Shown in pieces: positions 7,255 to 7,356 of a stretch of DNA of 7,356 nucleotides (position 1 is its first letter; every line of letters starts with the position of its first letter). The notes below the pieces were generated by a model. The model saw only the letters and a program-made list of their open reading frames with translations, was not told where the DNA came from and did no database searches. The position numbers were made by a program, and so were the translations under genes. The stretch is from the NCBI GenBank assembly GCA_905480085.1, contig CAJQPD010000177.1, positions 1-7,356 on the forward strand. The letters run 5' to 3'. This stretch comes from an uncultured Acidimicrobiia bacterium. GTDB taxonomy: Bacteria; Actinomycetota; Acidimicrobiia; Spongiisociales; JAENVV01.

Positions 7255-7284
7255 GGGGTCCCGGAGGGTTACTCCCGGGACCCC
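7255..7284 (-). terminator. GC-rich hairpin after the unidentified upstream gene
   Basis: Arms 7255-7266 and 7272-7284 pair over 12 bp with a single bulged C (one of 7274-7276) and a 5-nt loop. It starts 12 nt after the stop codon of the upstream minus-strand gene, the position expected of an intrinsic terminator. No U-run follows (next bases GTAAAACG). Its core is nearly the same as that of the hairpin before valS, as if both belong to one terminator family. Confidence 0.7.
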
Positions 7285-7296
7285 CAACTTGCGTAT

Positions 7297-7356
7297 TTAG
7301 AGACCGAGCCGACCACTGAAGCCCGACGTCATGTAGATAATGTCTTCTTCTTTTCG
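7297..7356 (-). CDS. C-terminal end of an unidentified protein (5' part outside window)
   Basis: On the minus strand a frame open from the right edge ends at TAA (7297-7299). It gives 19 residues, RKEEDIIYMTSGFSGRLGL. Support for coding comes from the open frame up to the edge, the hairpin that follows after 12 nt, and the fact that the next gene starts with its own ribosome binding site. The fragment is too short to recognise. It has a charged stretch followed by a Gly/Ser-rich end. Whether this gene belongs with the LPATG protein cannot be told. Confidence 0.55.
   Translation of the reverse strand, partial: RKEEDIIYMTSGFSGRLGL

Overview
The window is a run of minus-strand genes from what looks like an actinobacterium. 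The DNA is moderately G+C-rich by eye. Read in the direction of transcription (high to low coordinates) the order is: tail of an unidentified gene, a sortase-type (LPATG) surface protein, valS, folC, ndk, mreB, mreC. The order valS-folC-ndk followed by mreB-mreC matches, from memory, the Streptomyces mre region. The LPATG protein, with 'VLG' just before its sorting signal, also fits Actinobacteria. A non-Streptomyces, possibly acidimicrobial, lineage is a guess. No rRNA, tRNA, mobile element or CRISPR array was seen.

Region 7213-7356 holds the last 19 codons of an unidentified gene and a strong GC-rich hairpin. Region 6256-7212 encodes a 318-residue secreted protein with a signal peptide, two related Cys-bracketed domains, a Pro/Thr/Val-rich stalk, LPATG and a transmembrane anchor. 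Region 6175-6255 contains a perfect 17-bp hairpin that ends immediately before valS. From 6162 down to 1 the genes are tightly packed and probably form one transcript: valS overlaps folC by 4 nt (ATGA), the folC-ndk gap is 97 nt, the ndk-mreB gap 47 nt and the mreB-mreC gap 15 nt. No terminator-like structure was seen between them. mreC runs off the left edge.

The five operon genes are housekeeping: valine charging of tRNA, folate polyglutamylation, nucleotide balance and the cytoskeletal scaffold for lateral wall synthesis. The less ordinary part is the right-hand 1.1 kb: an anchored surface protein of unknown role, bracketed by two hairpins that share an almost identical core. Two start codons need care: valS most likely starts at 6162 rather than 6174, and the LPATG gene at 7212 rather than at an in-frame TTG at 7227. 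Each choice rests on a strong Shine-Dalgarno sequence. I do not see a convincing undescribed system; the findings are modest leads.
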